From assembly GCA_015520245.1 (NCBI GenBank), contig WAQM01000216.1, forward strand, positions 1 through 19,364: 19,364 nucleotides of DNA, read 5' to 3'. Source of the stretch: Pyrodictiaceae archaeon (GTDB lineage Archaea; Thermoproteota; Thermoprotei_A; Sulfolobales; Pyrodictiaceae). Made by a program: the position numbers and the translations under genes. This document shows positions 6,763 through 14,531 of the stretch, piece after piece; the first letter of the stretch is position 1; every line of letters starts with the position of its first letter. Under the pieces are notes generated by a model. The model did no database searches. It had not been told where the DNA came from and saw nothing but the letters and a program-made list of their open reading frames with translations.

Positions 6763-9575
6763 TAATTGAGAGGGTGGAGCTCGAGAACTTCGTGAGCCAC
6801 CGTAGGACCGTGCTCACCTTCCCGTTGGGCGTCACGGTGATAGTCGGTCCCAACGGGGCTGGGAAGACCAGCATAGTCGACGCGATCACGTACTCGCTCT
6901 TCGGCGTTCACGGCCGCGGGCAGGCTCAGGCGCGGGACCCCATCATAAGACTCGGAGCCACGGTAGCCCGGGTCCGCACGGAGTTCAGCGTCGGCGGCCG
7001 CCGCTACGCCGTAGTGAAGGTGGTACCCCGCACCGGCCCCGGCGAGACGAAGCTCTACGATGTGACGGATAGCTCGCGCCCCGTCCTGCTAGCCGAGGGG
7101 TTAGCGAAGGTGAAGAGCGAGCTATCCCGCATCCTCGGGATCCAGCTCGACGTGCTTAAGCACCTCATGGTGGCCAGGCAGGGCGAGATAGACGCCATAG
7201 TCAGGAGCGGCGAGGAGAGGAAGAGGGTCGTGAATGCTGTGCTCCAGCTGGACGCCGTAGAGAAGGCCTACGAGAGGATGGGCGAGCTCGTGTCGAGGTG
7301 GAGGGAGAGGCTGGCGTACCTAAGCAGCCAGCTAAAGCAGGTGGAGAGGAGGCTGGCCGAGCTGAGGGCCAAGAGGAGGAGGCTGGAGGAGCTGTCCAGG
7401 CAGCTAAGGGAGGCCGAGGAGGAGCTGGCGAGGAAGAGGGCTAAACTCCGCGAGCTGGAGGAGGCGGTCAAGCCCGCGGAGGAGCTGAGGGCAAAGGCCG
7501 AGTCGCTGAGGGCGGAGCTAAGGGCCGTAGAGGCGAGGCTCGGCGAGCTCGAGGAGTCTAGGGAGAGCGTCAAGCGCAGGGTCGAGCAGCTGCGAGCGAG
7601 GCTAGAGGAGCTCGAAGGCGTGGTGGCCCTCGCGGGCGCTAAGGACGTAATAGCGGAGTACGCCGCGCTGCTCGAGGAACGATCCAGGCTCCTGTCCGAG
7701 GTCGAGAGGCTTCGGGGCAGGCTCGAGGCTCTGAAGGCGTCGGGCTTGAGCATCGACGTGGAGCAGCTCGAGACCGCGGTCAGGGACTACGAGCGCCTCT
7801 CGGCTCGCCTCCGCGCCCTCGAGGAGAAGAAGAGGCTCTACGAGGCCTACACCGCCCGCGCGCAGGAGCTGCGTAAGCAAGTTGACGAGCTAGCCCGCGA
7901 CCTAGAGAGAGCGCGTAGGAGGGTGTACGCTAGGATAGCCAGCAAGCTGGCAGACCTCGTGGCCGAGGAGCAGATCGCTAGCAAGACGCCGGAGGAGCTC
8001 GTCAGAGCGCTGCGCTCGCTCGGGAGGAGGGTGGACGAGCTGATCAGGGAGAGGCAGGAGAGGGCCAAGGAGATCAAGCAGAGGATGGGCGGCCTTCAGG
8101 GGCTTATGGAGGACATAGCGAGGAAGATCGCCTTCCTCGGCAGGGCCTACGGAAACCGGTGCCCTCTGTGCGGCCAGCCGCTTGACGTCGGTAAGAGGGA
8201 GCAGCTAATCAAGAAGCTGAAGCAGGAGAGGGACAGGCTGAGGCAGGAGGAGCGCGAGCTTGCGGACAAGCTGGCGCAGGTGGAGAGCGAGCTGAGGGCG
8301 CTTGAGGAGGTGCGCAGCGCGATCTCCGAGGCCATCGCGGATGCCCAGGCGCTGCTGGACTACGCCAGGCAGGTCGAGGGCAAGAGGGCTAGGCTCGAGG
8401 AGGAGGCCAGGGAGGCCGAGGAGAGGGCGCGCGAGCTCTGGCTCGCGGTGAAGGAGTACGAGGAGCTCTCCGAGAGGTTGCGCAGCCTGGCCCGCGTGGC
8501 TGAGGAGTACGGGCGGGCGATCTCGGCACTTAGGGAGGCGCTGGCGGCCAGGCACAGGCTTGAGGAGCTCGAGCGGGACTTAGGGGAGCTCGAGAATAGG
8601 ATCACCGAGGTGAGGAGCAGGCTCGGCGAGCTGGCTGCGCACCTACCCCGGGACCCTAGCGAGCTCAGGAAGCTCGTGCTCGAGGTGGAGCGCGCAATAG
8701 CGGAGAAGAGGCTGGTGGAGGAGGAGCTAGGCCGCCTCAAGCAGGAGGAGGAGGCCCTAGGCCGCGAGATCGAGGCTCTCAGGGCGCGCAGGGAGGAGCT
8801 GGTATCCAAGCTGGCTAGGCTGGAGGGGGAGCTAGCCAGGTTCGAGCAGCTCCGGGGCGAGCTCGAGAGGCTAAGCGAGGAGGTGAAGGAGCTTGAACGG
8901 AGAATCTCCTACCTGCGCGGCCAGGTCGACTCGCTGGCGGAGGATGTGAGCCAGCTGCCGACGCTGGAGAGGGAGTACGAGCAGCTGTCGAGGAGGCGGA
9001 GGGCGGTGCAGCAGATGGTGTCCGTGCTCACGAGGATAAGGAGCGAGCTGGGCCCCCAAGGGCTCCAGAGGCTGGTGAGGGTCCGGGCGCGCGAGCTCCT
9101 CGAGGCCTACCTTCGCGACATTCTCCAGAGGTTCGGCCTGGAGGCCGACGACGTAAGGTTGACCGACGACTACGACGTTGTGCTGGTGACGAGGTGGGGC
9201 GAGAAGAGGTTGTCAATGCTGAGCGGGGGCGAGAGGGTCGCCGTCGCGATAGCCTTCCGCATCGCGCTCGCGAAGCTAGCGGGAGCCCGCCTGGGCGTCA
9301 TGATACTGGACGAGCCGACCACCAACCTTGATGAGGAGAGGAGGCGCGAGCTGGTAGAAGTGATCAAGTACGGGCTTAGGGAGACTGGGCTCAGCCAGCT
9401 GATAGTCGTAAGCCACGACCGGGAGCTCGAGGAGGCGGCGGACACCGTGATAGAGGTCGTCCGGGATCGCACGGGCGCGTCGGCGGTCCGCGTACTGGAG
9501 CCACGCCACGAAGTCGCACCGGCGCTACAGACCCGTGAGCCCAGTGACGTAGACGTCCACCGTCCTCAGCCTTGA
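6759..9575 (+). CDS. rad50: Rad50 SMC-like ATPase
   Basis: Rad50 bridges and unwinds broken DNA ends for Mre11. The 938-residue product has Walker A GPNGAGKTS at 30-38, long charged heptad-rich coiled coils (about 170-460 and 490-770) flanking the zinc hook CPLC at 468-471, then the ABC signature LSGGER at 821-826, Walker B VMILDEP at 847-853 and the H-loop SHDRE from 885. It is somewhat longer than usual because of a tail of roughly 25 residues after the last recognisable strand; this tail is where the gene overlaps the convergent JAMM gene by 51 nt. GTG 6759 overlaps the mre11 stop. No nurA follows on this strand. Confidence 0.97.
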   Translation: MIIERVELENFVSHRRTVLTFPLGVTVIVGPNGAGKTSIVDAITYSLFGVHGRGQAQARDPIIRLGATVARVRTEFSVGGRRYAVVKVVPRTGPGETKLYDVTDSSRPVLLAEGLAKVKSELSRILGIQLDVLKHLMVARQGEIDAIVRSGEERKRVVNAVLQLDAVEKAYERMGELVSRWRERLAYLSSQLKQVERRLAELRAKRRRLEELSRQLREAEEELARKRAKLRELEEAVKPAEELRAKAESLRAELRAVEARLGELEESRESVKRRVEQLRARLEELEGVVALAGAKDVIAEYAALLEERSRLLSEVERLRGRLEALKASGLSIDVEQLETAVRDYERLSARLRALEEKKRLYEAYTARAQELRKQVDELARDLERARRRVYARIASKLADLVAEEQIASKTPEELVRALRSLGRRVDELIRERQERAKEIKQRMGGLQGLMEDIARKIAFLGRAYGNRCPLCGQPLDVGKREQLIKKLKQERDRLRQEERELADKLAQVESELRALEEVRSAISEAIADAQALLDYARQVEGKRARLEEEAREAEERARELWLAVKEYEELSERLRSLARVAEEYGRAISALREALAARHRLEELERDLGELENRITEVRSRLGELAAHLPRDPSELRKLVLEVERAIAEKRLVEEELGRLKQEEEALGREIEALRARREELVSKLARLEGELARFEQLRGELERLSEEVKELERRISYLRGQVDSLAEDVSQLPTLEREYEQLSRRRRAVQQMVSVLTRIRSELGPQGLQRLVRVRARELLEAYLRDILQRFGLEADDVRLTDDYDVVLVTRWGEKRLSMLSGGERVAVAIAFRIALAKLAGARLGVMILDEPTTNLDEERRRELVEVIKYGLRETGLSQLIVVSHDRELEEAADTVIEVVRDRTGASAVRVLEPRHEVAPALQTREPSDVDVHRPQP

Positions 9576-10307
9576 GAGGCTGGCGATGATGGCGTGAGCC
9601 TCCTCGAAGCTCCTCACCTTCCTGAGCCTCCGAGAGGCGTCCATGAGGGCCCAGTAGTCGTCCTCGCTCAGCGGCCTCAGCGCGGCGATGACGAGCACGC
9701 AGCCCGAGCCGGCGATCATGCTTGCGAGGCCGCCCTCGGCGAGGAGGGCGGCGGCGAACTCAACGTCCTTTGAGGAGGGTATGCAGTTGCCGCGGGGGTG
9801 CGTGTGGAGGAAGAGCGCGAGCTTGGCCGCGGGCACGGTTATGTGGTCCTCCCTTCCGCGGCCGAGTAGCGCGGTGCCGTTCCAGGCGACGGTTATGAAG
9901 TACTCGTAGGGCTCGCCCACAAGCCTCGCTATGAAGTCGCCGTAGCCGCGCAGGAACGTAGTAACAGCCTTTGAGCACAGCTCCTCGGCGCTGAGGCCGT
10001 GCGGACCGATGCCGTCGACGCAGTGGAGCTTCAACTCGGCGCTACGTAGACCCGTTACGAAACGGAGCGACCGCGTGACCTCCTCAACGACGTCCTCGGA
10101 GCAGGTGGGGGCGGCGACGGTCGCGGTGAAGCGGCTCGGGAGCCCGCACGCATGGCTTATGAGCCTCGCGGGCTGCCCCACGGCCTCCTCGTAGAGCGTG
10201 AGCGCGTGGTAAGCTAAGCCGAGGCAGGCGGCGCGCCTCGACGCCTCGCTGGTCACGTCCCTGTCGAGGCCCCTCCGATCGGCATCCCTCTCGTCACCGC
10301 TCGGCAA
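9525..10307 (-). CDS. JAMM/MPN-type metalloprotease-like protein
   Basis: I do not recognise an exact family, but residues 168-181 form a complete JAMM motif, HxHx7SxxD (H168, H170, S178, D181), which in JAB1/MPN proteases binds catalytic zinc and cleaves ubiquitin-like or other isopeptide bonds; RadC-type proteins share the fold. The strand before the motif (KLALFLHTHP) and the helix and strand after it (FAAALLAEGGLASMIAGSGCVLVI) fit an MPN core at about residues 125-210. Candidate catalytic glutamates upstream are E132, E135 or E153. The N-terminal 125 residues are unassigned. TTG 10307 gives 260 residues; GTG 10256, with aggga just before it, is a plausible later start. The 3' end overlaps rad50 by 51 nt. 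A link to a SAMP/Urm1-type modifier or to repair is speculation. Confidence 0.65.
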   Translation of the reverse strand: MPSGDERDADRRGLDRDVTSEASRRAACLGLAYHALTLYEEAVGQPARLISHACGLPSRFTATVAAPTCSEDVVEEVTRSLRFVTGLRSAELKLHCVDGIGPHGLSAEELCSKAVTTFLRGYGDFIARLVGEPYEYFITVAWNGTALLGRGREDHITVPAAKLALFLHTHPRGNCIPSSKDVEFAAALLAEGGLASMIAGSGCVLVIAALRPLSEDDYWALMDASRRLRKVRSFEEAHAIIASLSRLRTVDVYVTGLTGL

Positions 10308-10360
10308 CGCCCGGAGCCCTCTTCATCGGGGGTGTGCGCCCCGAGTGCCCCCAGCAGCCT

Positions 10361-10374
10361 AGGCTCTTAAGCCT
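10361..10374. promoter_or_regulatory. Shared promoter box between the JAMM gene and the divergent unknown gene
   Basis: CTTAAG, with TTAA at 10367-10370, sits in a partly self-complementary 14-mer beginning AGGCT and ending AGCCT. A start about 26 bp on each side would fall near 10395 for the plus gene and near 10342 for the minus gene. This argues that the plus gene starts at about 10400-10406 rather than at the upstream GTG 10334. Confidence 0.45.
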
Positions 10375-10405
10375 GGGCTCGAGGGCCGATGAGGGGTGGT
10401 TGAGC

Positions 10406-11392
10406 GTGGGTAGGAGGAGCCCTAGCTACGTGGCCTACGCGGTCGTGGAGGGCGACGTGTTCGCGGCCGAGGTCGAGGTGGAGGCGGCGCTCGGAAGCCT
10501 GCTGACGTGCTGCCGGCTGGACGGGGTACACGGGGGGCGCGCCGAGCAACGCGGTGAGTGCGCAATCATAGAGCCGTCGTCCGAGCTCATCAGGGCGGAG
10601 CTGAGGTGCCAGCTGGCTGGCGGAGCCCTCCACGGCCCGCCGGCCTCGTACGCGCTGCCGCTACCGGCCAGCGACCCCTACGTGGCGTTCGACGCCTCCA
10701 TAGTGGTCGACTCCGAGCCGTCGGTGGTGGTGCTCGGCCTCGAGGATAGGCGCTCGACAGTCGTGACGGCCACGGCGAGGACAGTCATGGAGGGCACGCA
10801 GCCGGTCCAGGTCCTCGTGGCGCGAGGGAAGCTGAACCTCGAACCCCCGGTCGTAGCTGCCTACACGTGGCCGGCCCACCGGCAGGGCGTCGAGCTGGGC
10901 GTGGTGGAGGTCACGGAGGCGGCGGAGCTCGTCGAGGCGGCCGCGGTCTGCGAGAGGGTCAGAGGCTACGGGCTCTACGCGTGGGGCTCGTGCTTAGGCG
11001 AGGTGGCCGAGCGTTTGAGGCTCAGGAGCGTGCTGATGTCGCTGGCGGAGAGCCCCGTGCCGGCGGGAGCGCCAGGACCGTCAGCCGCAGCGTACATGGC
11101 GCGCAGCTGGGCCTCCATAGCGTACATGTCTAAGGTCGACCCAATGGCGCTGGCCTCGGCAGCAAGGTCTGCTGGCGTCGCGTCCTCGAGGAGCCTCGTG
11201 GCCTTCCGGCGCGGGCCCGCCGGGGGACTCGAGCTGGAGACCCCGCTGCCGCCCGAGCTGCCGCTGGTGGTACTGCTAAGAGCCGAGGGCCTAGTGGCCT
11301 CGGTCACTGTGCGCGGACGCGCGAGCGTGCCTGACATGGGCTGGCACAGCTACTCGCTCGAGTGCAGGAGCTGCTGGAGGCCGCTAGCGTAG
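10406..11392 (+). CDS. Unidentified protein with a faint GHMP-kinase-like segment
   Basis: I do not recognise the family. The 328-residue product (from GTG 10406, preceded by gaggggtgg at 6-nt spacing; TTG 10400 and GTG 10334 are also in frame) has no signal peptide or membrane segment. Residues 217-228 read PVPAGAPGPSAA and lead into a helix, which recalls the glycine/serine-rich ATP loop of GHMP kinases (PxGxGLGSSAA), and a later LPPELPLVVLLRAEG resembles the strand opening their C-terminal domain. The loop is too far towards the C-terminus and key glycines are prolines, so a working kinase is doubtful. A pair of cysteines (CRSC) lies near the C-terminus. It is divergent from the JAMM gene. 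I found none of the NurA motifs, though the position and length would suit. Confidence 0.6.
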   Translation: MGRRSPSYVAYAVVEGDVFAAEVEVEAALGSLLTCCRLDGVHGGRAEQRGECAIIEPSSELIRAELRCQLAGGALHGPPASYALPLPASDPYVAFDASIVVDSEPSVVVLGLEDRRSTVVTATARTVMEGTQPVQVLVARGKLNLEPPVVAAYTWPAHRQGVELGVVEVTEAAELVEAAAVCERVRGYGLYAWGSCLGEVAERLRLRSVLMSLAESPVPAGAPGPSAAAYMARSWASIAYMSKVDPMALASAARSAGVASSRSLVAFRRGPAGGLELETPLPPELPLVVLLRAEGLVASVTVRGRASVPDMGWHSYSLECRSCWRPLA

Positions 11393-11499
11393 CCAGACCC
11401 TCATTAACCCCCGCGGCGCCCCGGGGCCCCGGATGCTGAGGTGGACCGGGGCCAAGCCGTAAGGCGATGGCGACGCGTCCGGGCGCTGCTGAGCACTCC
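11393..11499. other. Convergent spacer, nothing identified
   Basis: This 107-bp gap between two converging genes holds a TTAA at about 11402-11406 (CATTAACC) and a G+C palindrome-like run (gcgccccggggccccgg). No reading frame, tRNA-like fold or oligo-T terminator was recognised. A short RNA starting from the TTAA box cannot be ruled out. Confidence 0.4.
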
Positions 11500-12771
11500 T
11501 CACCGCCACCCGATTAGGCTGAAAACGCGGGGCAGAATCTCCCACCCGTGCGCTAACACCGTGCCCCGGCACGCGCGCTCCGAGAGCTCGGCGCTGCCCC
11601 TAAGCCCCCTCCACGACACCAGGACGGGGACCGGGTCGTCGCTATGGCTCCTCAACCTCCAGGGTGTAGCGTGGTCGCTCGTGACCACCACGGCCACAGA
11701 CTCCTCTCCCACCGCCTCGAGCAGCGGGGCTAGGTAGTCTCTGTCGATCCTCTCTATCGCCTTGACCTTACCCTTGAAGTCGCCGTCGTGTCCGGGCTCG
11801 TCGGGCCCCTTCAGGTGAACGTAGACGAAGACGTTGTCGCGGAGCGCCTCGAGGGTCCTCCTCACCCACTCCCGATAGGCCCCCGTCCTAGCGCCCAGGG
11901 GTACCTCGTACATGCGCATGCCGGCGGCCCTCGCTATCCCCTTCTCGACGGGCATCTCGACTAGCGCAGCGGCCGGGCCCACCCCGTGGAGCTCGGCGAA
12001 GGGCTTCATGCGGGGCAGCCTGGCCCCGGCGTCGCGGAGCAGGAGGATGTTGGCCTTAGGTAGGCCGCGCCTCTCCCTCTCGAGGTTCACGGGGTGCGCC
12101 GAGAGGATCTCGACGCTCCTCCTCGTGAACTCGTCGACTAGCCTGCACGTGTACCGCGCCTCCTCACTATCGTCTAGCGGCCTGCAGGGGCGCACCCTGG
12201 GCTCGTAGGAGGGGACGGCGACGGAGTGTAGCCCCCTCCTAGCGTAGGCGGGGTCCGTGTTGTCCACCCTGTCGCTGAGCCTCGACGACCGGCTGCCGAT
12301 GATCACGACGGCGCGGTGCCCCACCGTCGCCCTCACCCTGGCGTAAGCACGGCCCCCGTCGAGCTCCAGCCCGTCGAGGGCCTCGGCCAGCCTGGCTGCC
12401 TCGTCGCTGGTCAGACTCCTACCTGCCCTCCTGTCAATGATCCTGAGGCTCTCCTCGTCCACGGTGGCGAAGTTGGCGCGGAACGCAACCTCGTAGCCCT
12501 CCCGCAGTTCGAGCCCGGCCCCGAGCGCCTCCAGCGGCCCCCGGCCCGTGTACACCTCCTCGACTCGGTACCCCAGCAACGATATCACGGCCTCGTCGCT
12601 CTCCGGTGCCACGCCCGGGCCCACGGGGTAGGCTGAGAAGCAGGTGGCGTGCTCGCCCAGGCTGCGTAGCGCACGCGCGTCGGCGGCCTCCAGGGGCGTC
12701 GGCTCGCCCTCCTCGACCCTGTCGGCGGCGCCGTCGAGGACCAGCATTAGTAGCCTGGAGGGCCTATCCAA
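11500..12771 (-). CDS. apgM: 2,3-bisphosphoglycerate-independent phosphoglycerate mutase, archaeal type
   Basis: ApgM interconverts 3- and 2-phosphoglycerate in central carbon metabolism using two metal ions and a phosphoserine intermediate. The 423-residue product belongs to the alkaline phosphatase superfamily: the metal-binding aspartate is D13 in LVLDGAAD, the catalytic serine S58 in PESDEAVISLLGY (the usual motif has GSD), then LEALGAGLEL and FRANFATVD, the VHLKGPDEPGHDGD metal-binding block, and VVTSDHATP near the C-terminus. Length is typical. TTG 12771 overlaps the end of the HD-domain gene by 8 nt and is preceded by ggtggcggg inside that gene, so the two form one operon. Confidence 0.95.
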   Translation of the reverse strand: MDRPSRLLMLVLDGAADRVEEGEPTPLEAADARALRSLGEHATCFSAYPVGPGVAPESDEAVISLLGYRVEEVYTGRGPLEALGAGLELREGYEVAFRANFATVDEESLRIIDRRAGRSLTSDEAARLAEALDGLELDGGRAYARVRATVGHRAVVIIGSRSSRLSDRVDNTDPAYARRGLHSVAVPSYEPRVRPCRPLDDSEEARYTCRLVDEFTRRSVEILSAHPVNLERERRGLPKANILLLRDAGARLPRMKPFAELHGVGPAAALVEMPVEKGIARAAGMRMYEVPLGARTGAYREWVRRTLEALRDNVFVYVHLKGPDEPGHDGDFKGKVKAIERIDRDYLAPLLEAVGEESVAVVVTSDHATPWRLRSHSDDPVPVLVSWRGLRGSAELSERACRGTVLAHGWEILPRVFSLIGWR

Positions 12772-13432
12772 GGCCCGCCACCCGCGTGAGCACCTCCTCC
12801 TCGGCCCTCAGCGCGGCCTCCAGCTCGGCTATAGCCTTAGCTAGGACGCGCGCCGCCTCCTCGGCGGCCTCGCGGGCGGCACGCGTGCACATGAGCTCGG
12901 GCAGCCTCCTCAGCTTCTCGTAGTAATGGGCCACGGCGTCCCTCAAGCTGCGGCCCCAGAGCCCGCTCACGTACGCTAGCCTGTAGAGCCCCACGTAGCC
13001 CAGGGCGTCGAGCTTGTCCGCGTCAGAGAGGGCGCACGACTCGGGGCTGGAGGGCCTACCCCCGGCGCTGAAGCTGTGCTCGGCTACGACCCTCGCCACC
13101 GCCTCAACGTCGACCCCGGCCCCCATGGCGCTTAGGAGCTCGCGGGCGGCGGCCGCCGAGGCCTCGGCGTGGTGCACGCCGCGCTGGCGCTCGGCCTGCC
13201 TGCCAACGTCGTGAAGCAGCGCGGCCGCCGCGAGGACCCCCCAGTCCACCTCCCCGTACTCCCTCTCGGCGAGGTTGAAGGCTACGCAGGCGACCCGGAC
13301 GCTGTGGCCGAGGCCGTGCACGCTATCCGGCGGCAGCATGAGAGCCAATAGGCGGAGCAGCCGGGCGCACCACTTGGCGGCCCTGCAGTACTCGATGAAG
13401 CGCCTGCACTCGAAGAGCTCGGCGAGCCGCAT
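12764..13432 (-). CDS. HD-domain phosphohydrolase
   Basis: The 222-residue product has the HD metal-dependent phosphohydrolase pattern: HGLGHSVRV (H39/H43), LLHDVGR (H74-D75), a pair of histidines H87-H88, AEHSF (H119) and SDADKLDALG (D137/D139). These are the residues of YedJ-like HD proteins, which cleave nucleotide or other phosphomonoesters; the real substrate is unknown. The C-terminal 60 residues form a helical, Ala/Glu-rich tail. The start is ATG 13432, and a TATA-like box on the minus strand at about 13462-13470 would place the transcript start near 13440. It is co-transcribed with apgM (8-nt overlap), which hints at a metabolic house-cleaning role without proving it. Confidence 0.85.
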   Translation of the reverse strand: MRLAELFECRRFIEYCRAAKWCARLLRLLALMLPPDSVHGLGHSVRVACVAFNLAEREYGEVDWGVLAAAALLHDVGRQAERQRGVHHAEASAAAARELLSAMGAGVDVEAVARVVAEHSFSAGGRPSSPESCALSDADKLDALGYVGLYRLAYVSGLWGRSLRDAVAHYYEKLRRLPELMCTRAAREAAEEAARVLAKAIAELEAALRAEEEVLTRVAGLG

Positions 13433-13461
13433 GCCGATGAAGTGTTCCGGCGGAGCTGAGA

Positions 13462-13470
13462 GGTATTAGA
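13462..13470 (-). promoter_or_regulatory. TATA-like box of the HD-apgM operon
   Basis: On the minus strand TCTAATACC lies about 30-38 bp upstream of ATG 13432 in a 67-bp gap, which fits a nearly leaderless transcript. It overlaps the C/D-box-like elements described for this gap on the plus strand. Confidence 0.4.
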
Positions 13471-13499
13471 GGTGATGAGCTCTTCGCTGTACTGAGGCC

Positions 13500-14153
13500 T
13501 CACGTGAGCAGCTCCACCGCGGTGAGCGCGGCGGCGGCCAGGCTGCCTATGCCCAGTAGCCTCAGCCCGTTGTAGACCGGGTTCTCGCCCGCCACCCGGC
13601 CAAGGTAGAACCCTAGCAGGAACATCTCGGCCAGCACGACGGCCACGCTGGCGTACACCATGACGGCCACGGAGGTAACGCCGAGCGGGGGTAGCAGCAG
13701 GAACGGCAGCACCCCGACGAAGGGCAGGGCGACGACGCCGGCGCCGCTCCACAGCGCCACGTAGAGGGGCACGAACTTGACGGCCCTCTCGTACACGGAG
13801 CCCCTAAGCTCGTGCAGCATCTGCCTCTCCATCTCCCTCAGCTCCCGCAGCCTCTCGGCCCTCTCGGAGAAGTAGGTCGCTACCATCCCGCTGAAGACCC
13901 CCATCGAGAACGAGGCGCCCAGCACGGTGCCGACGTAGGCCACGGGGTCCTTTATGCCGGCTATGTGGGCGCCGAGGACGATACCGAGTGTCGTGAGCAG
14001 CCCGTCGAAGCTGTTGGTGACGAACATCCTACGCGCGATGCTCCTGGCGTCGAACATCTCGACGTATCTCGAGATGTTGGATAGAGCGCGCTTGATCCGC
14101 GCTATCAAGGCCCGCCCGGCGCACCACGCCCGGGGCAAGCGAGGTGGCGCCAA
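13500..14153 (-). CDS. VIT1/CCC1-family iron/manganese transporter-like membrane protein
   Basis: The 217-residue product resembles the VIT1/CCC1 (DUF125) family, which moves Fe2+ or Mn2+ across membranes. After a basic N-terminus comes TNSFDGLLTTLGIVLG (about residues 46-61), matching the family's first-helix signature with the conserved Asp-Gly. Hydrophobic segments follow at about 71-94, 127-155, 156-183 and 195-214. Between the second and third lies a charged amphipathic helix (97-120) rich in glutamates (E97, E100, E104, E107, E109, E115), the place of the cytosolic metal-binding helices in plant VIT1. The start is uncertain: TTG 14153, a TTG five codons later, or ATG 14057. A TATA-like box at 14174-14183 supports the upstream start. 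Confidence 0.8.
   Translation of the reverse strand: MAPPRLPRAWCAGRALIARIKRALSNISRYVEMFDARSIARRMFVTNSFDGLLTTLGIVLGAHIAGIKDPVAYVGTVLGASFSMGVFSGMVATYFSERAERLRELREMERQMLHELRGSVYERAVKFVPLYVALWSGAGVVALPFVGVLPFLLLPPLGVTSVAVMVYASVAVVLAEMFLLGFYLGRVAGENPVYNGLRLLGIGSLAAAALTAVELLT
14053..14078. repeat. Perfect 10-bp inverted repeat near the start of the VIT1-like gene
   Basis: Bases 14053-14062 are the exact reverse complement of 14069-14078 (AACATCTCGA and TCGAGATGTT) around a 6-bp centre. It lies about 75-100 nt inside the gene if TTG 14153 is the start, or at the start codon itself if ATG 14057 is. It could be a chance coding palindrome or an operator-like site. Confidence 0.6.
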
Positions 14154-14173
14154 ATAGCTTTGGGTCGTGGGCG

Positions 14174-14183
14174 GCTAAAAACG
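14174..14183 (-). promoter_or_regulatory. TATA-like box of the VIT1-like gene
   Basis: On the minus strand GTTTTTAGCC overlaps the stop codon of the zinc-ribbon gene and lies about 25 bp upstream of TTG 14153, as expected for a leaderless crenarchaeal transcript. The transporter would then be expressed independently of the zinc-ribbon gene. Confidence 0.45.
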
Positions 14184-14396
14184 GGCTTGGGAGGCCGCAG
14201 TCACGTACTCCTCGACCTCGATGCGGAGGCCCCCGTCGCCTCTCTTCAGCGTCAAGACCATGTCCTGCTGGCGGTAGCCGCAGCGCGGGCACCGGTAGTA
14301 GTACGTGGCCCTACGGTAGGCGCCGTTACCCAGCTCCACCTCGACGCGGTACTCCATCCTGGTGCCGCAGCGGGGGCACGATACCTCGGCTGCCAA
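14175..14396 (-). CDS. Small zinc-ribbon protein
   Basis: The 73-residue product (from TTG 14396) has two CPRCG knuckles, C7/C10 and C36/C39, separated by a two-strand stretch, which makes one complete zinc ribbon, followed by about 30 residues of mixed strand and loop. No transcription-factor or ribosomal family could be assigned. An upstream TTG at 14471 gives 98 residues, but it precedes the expected transcript start from the A+T box at 14478-14491, and the extra residues look like non-coding composition; TTG 14396 has ggggtgcc as a ribosome site. The gene is divergent from moaA and followed after 21 bp by the transporter gene. Confidence 0.7.
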   Translation of the reverse strand: MAAEVSCPRCGTRMEYRVEVELGNGAYRRATYYYRCPRCGYRQQDMVLTLKRGDGGLRIEVEEYVTAASQARF

Positions 14397-14477
14397 GGTG
14401 CTGGCACCCCGCTTGCCGCGCCGCTGGGCTGCTAGCCTCCCCGCGCCAACCGGCGGCTGTAGAGGCGACAAGACGCG

Positions 14478-14491
14478 TTATAACTCTATTT
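14478..14491. promoter_or_regulatory. Divergent A+T boxes between the zinc-ribbon gene and moaA
   Basis: TTATAA at 14478-14483 and TATTT at 14487-14491 lie in the 135-bp gap. They would place the moaA transcript start near 14507-14515, just before its ggagg ribosome site, and the minus transcript near 14455-14463, giving the zinc-ribbon gene a leader of about 60 nt. Confidence 0.5.
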
Positions 14492-14531
14492 CCGGCGGCA
14501 ACGGCTCTGAGGCCCCGGAGGAGGCGCAGGT

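Noticed and set aside
9590..9610. CGATGATGG as a further C box near the JAMM gene end
   Set aside because: No D box at a suitable distance and it lies in coding sequence.
10334..11392. NurA hidden next to rad50
   Set aside because: Length and place would suit, but I see no N-terminal DGS motif nor the acidic and histidine motifs of NurA in this protein.
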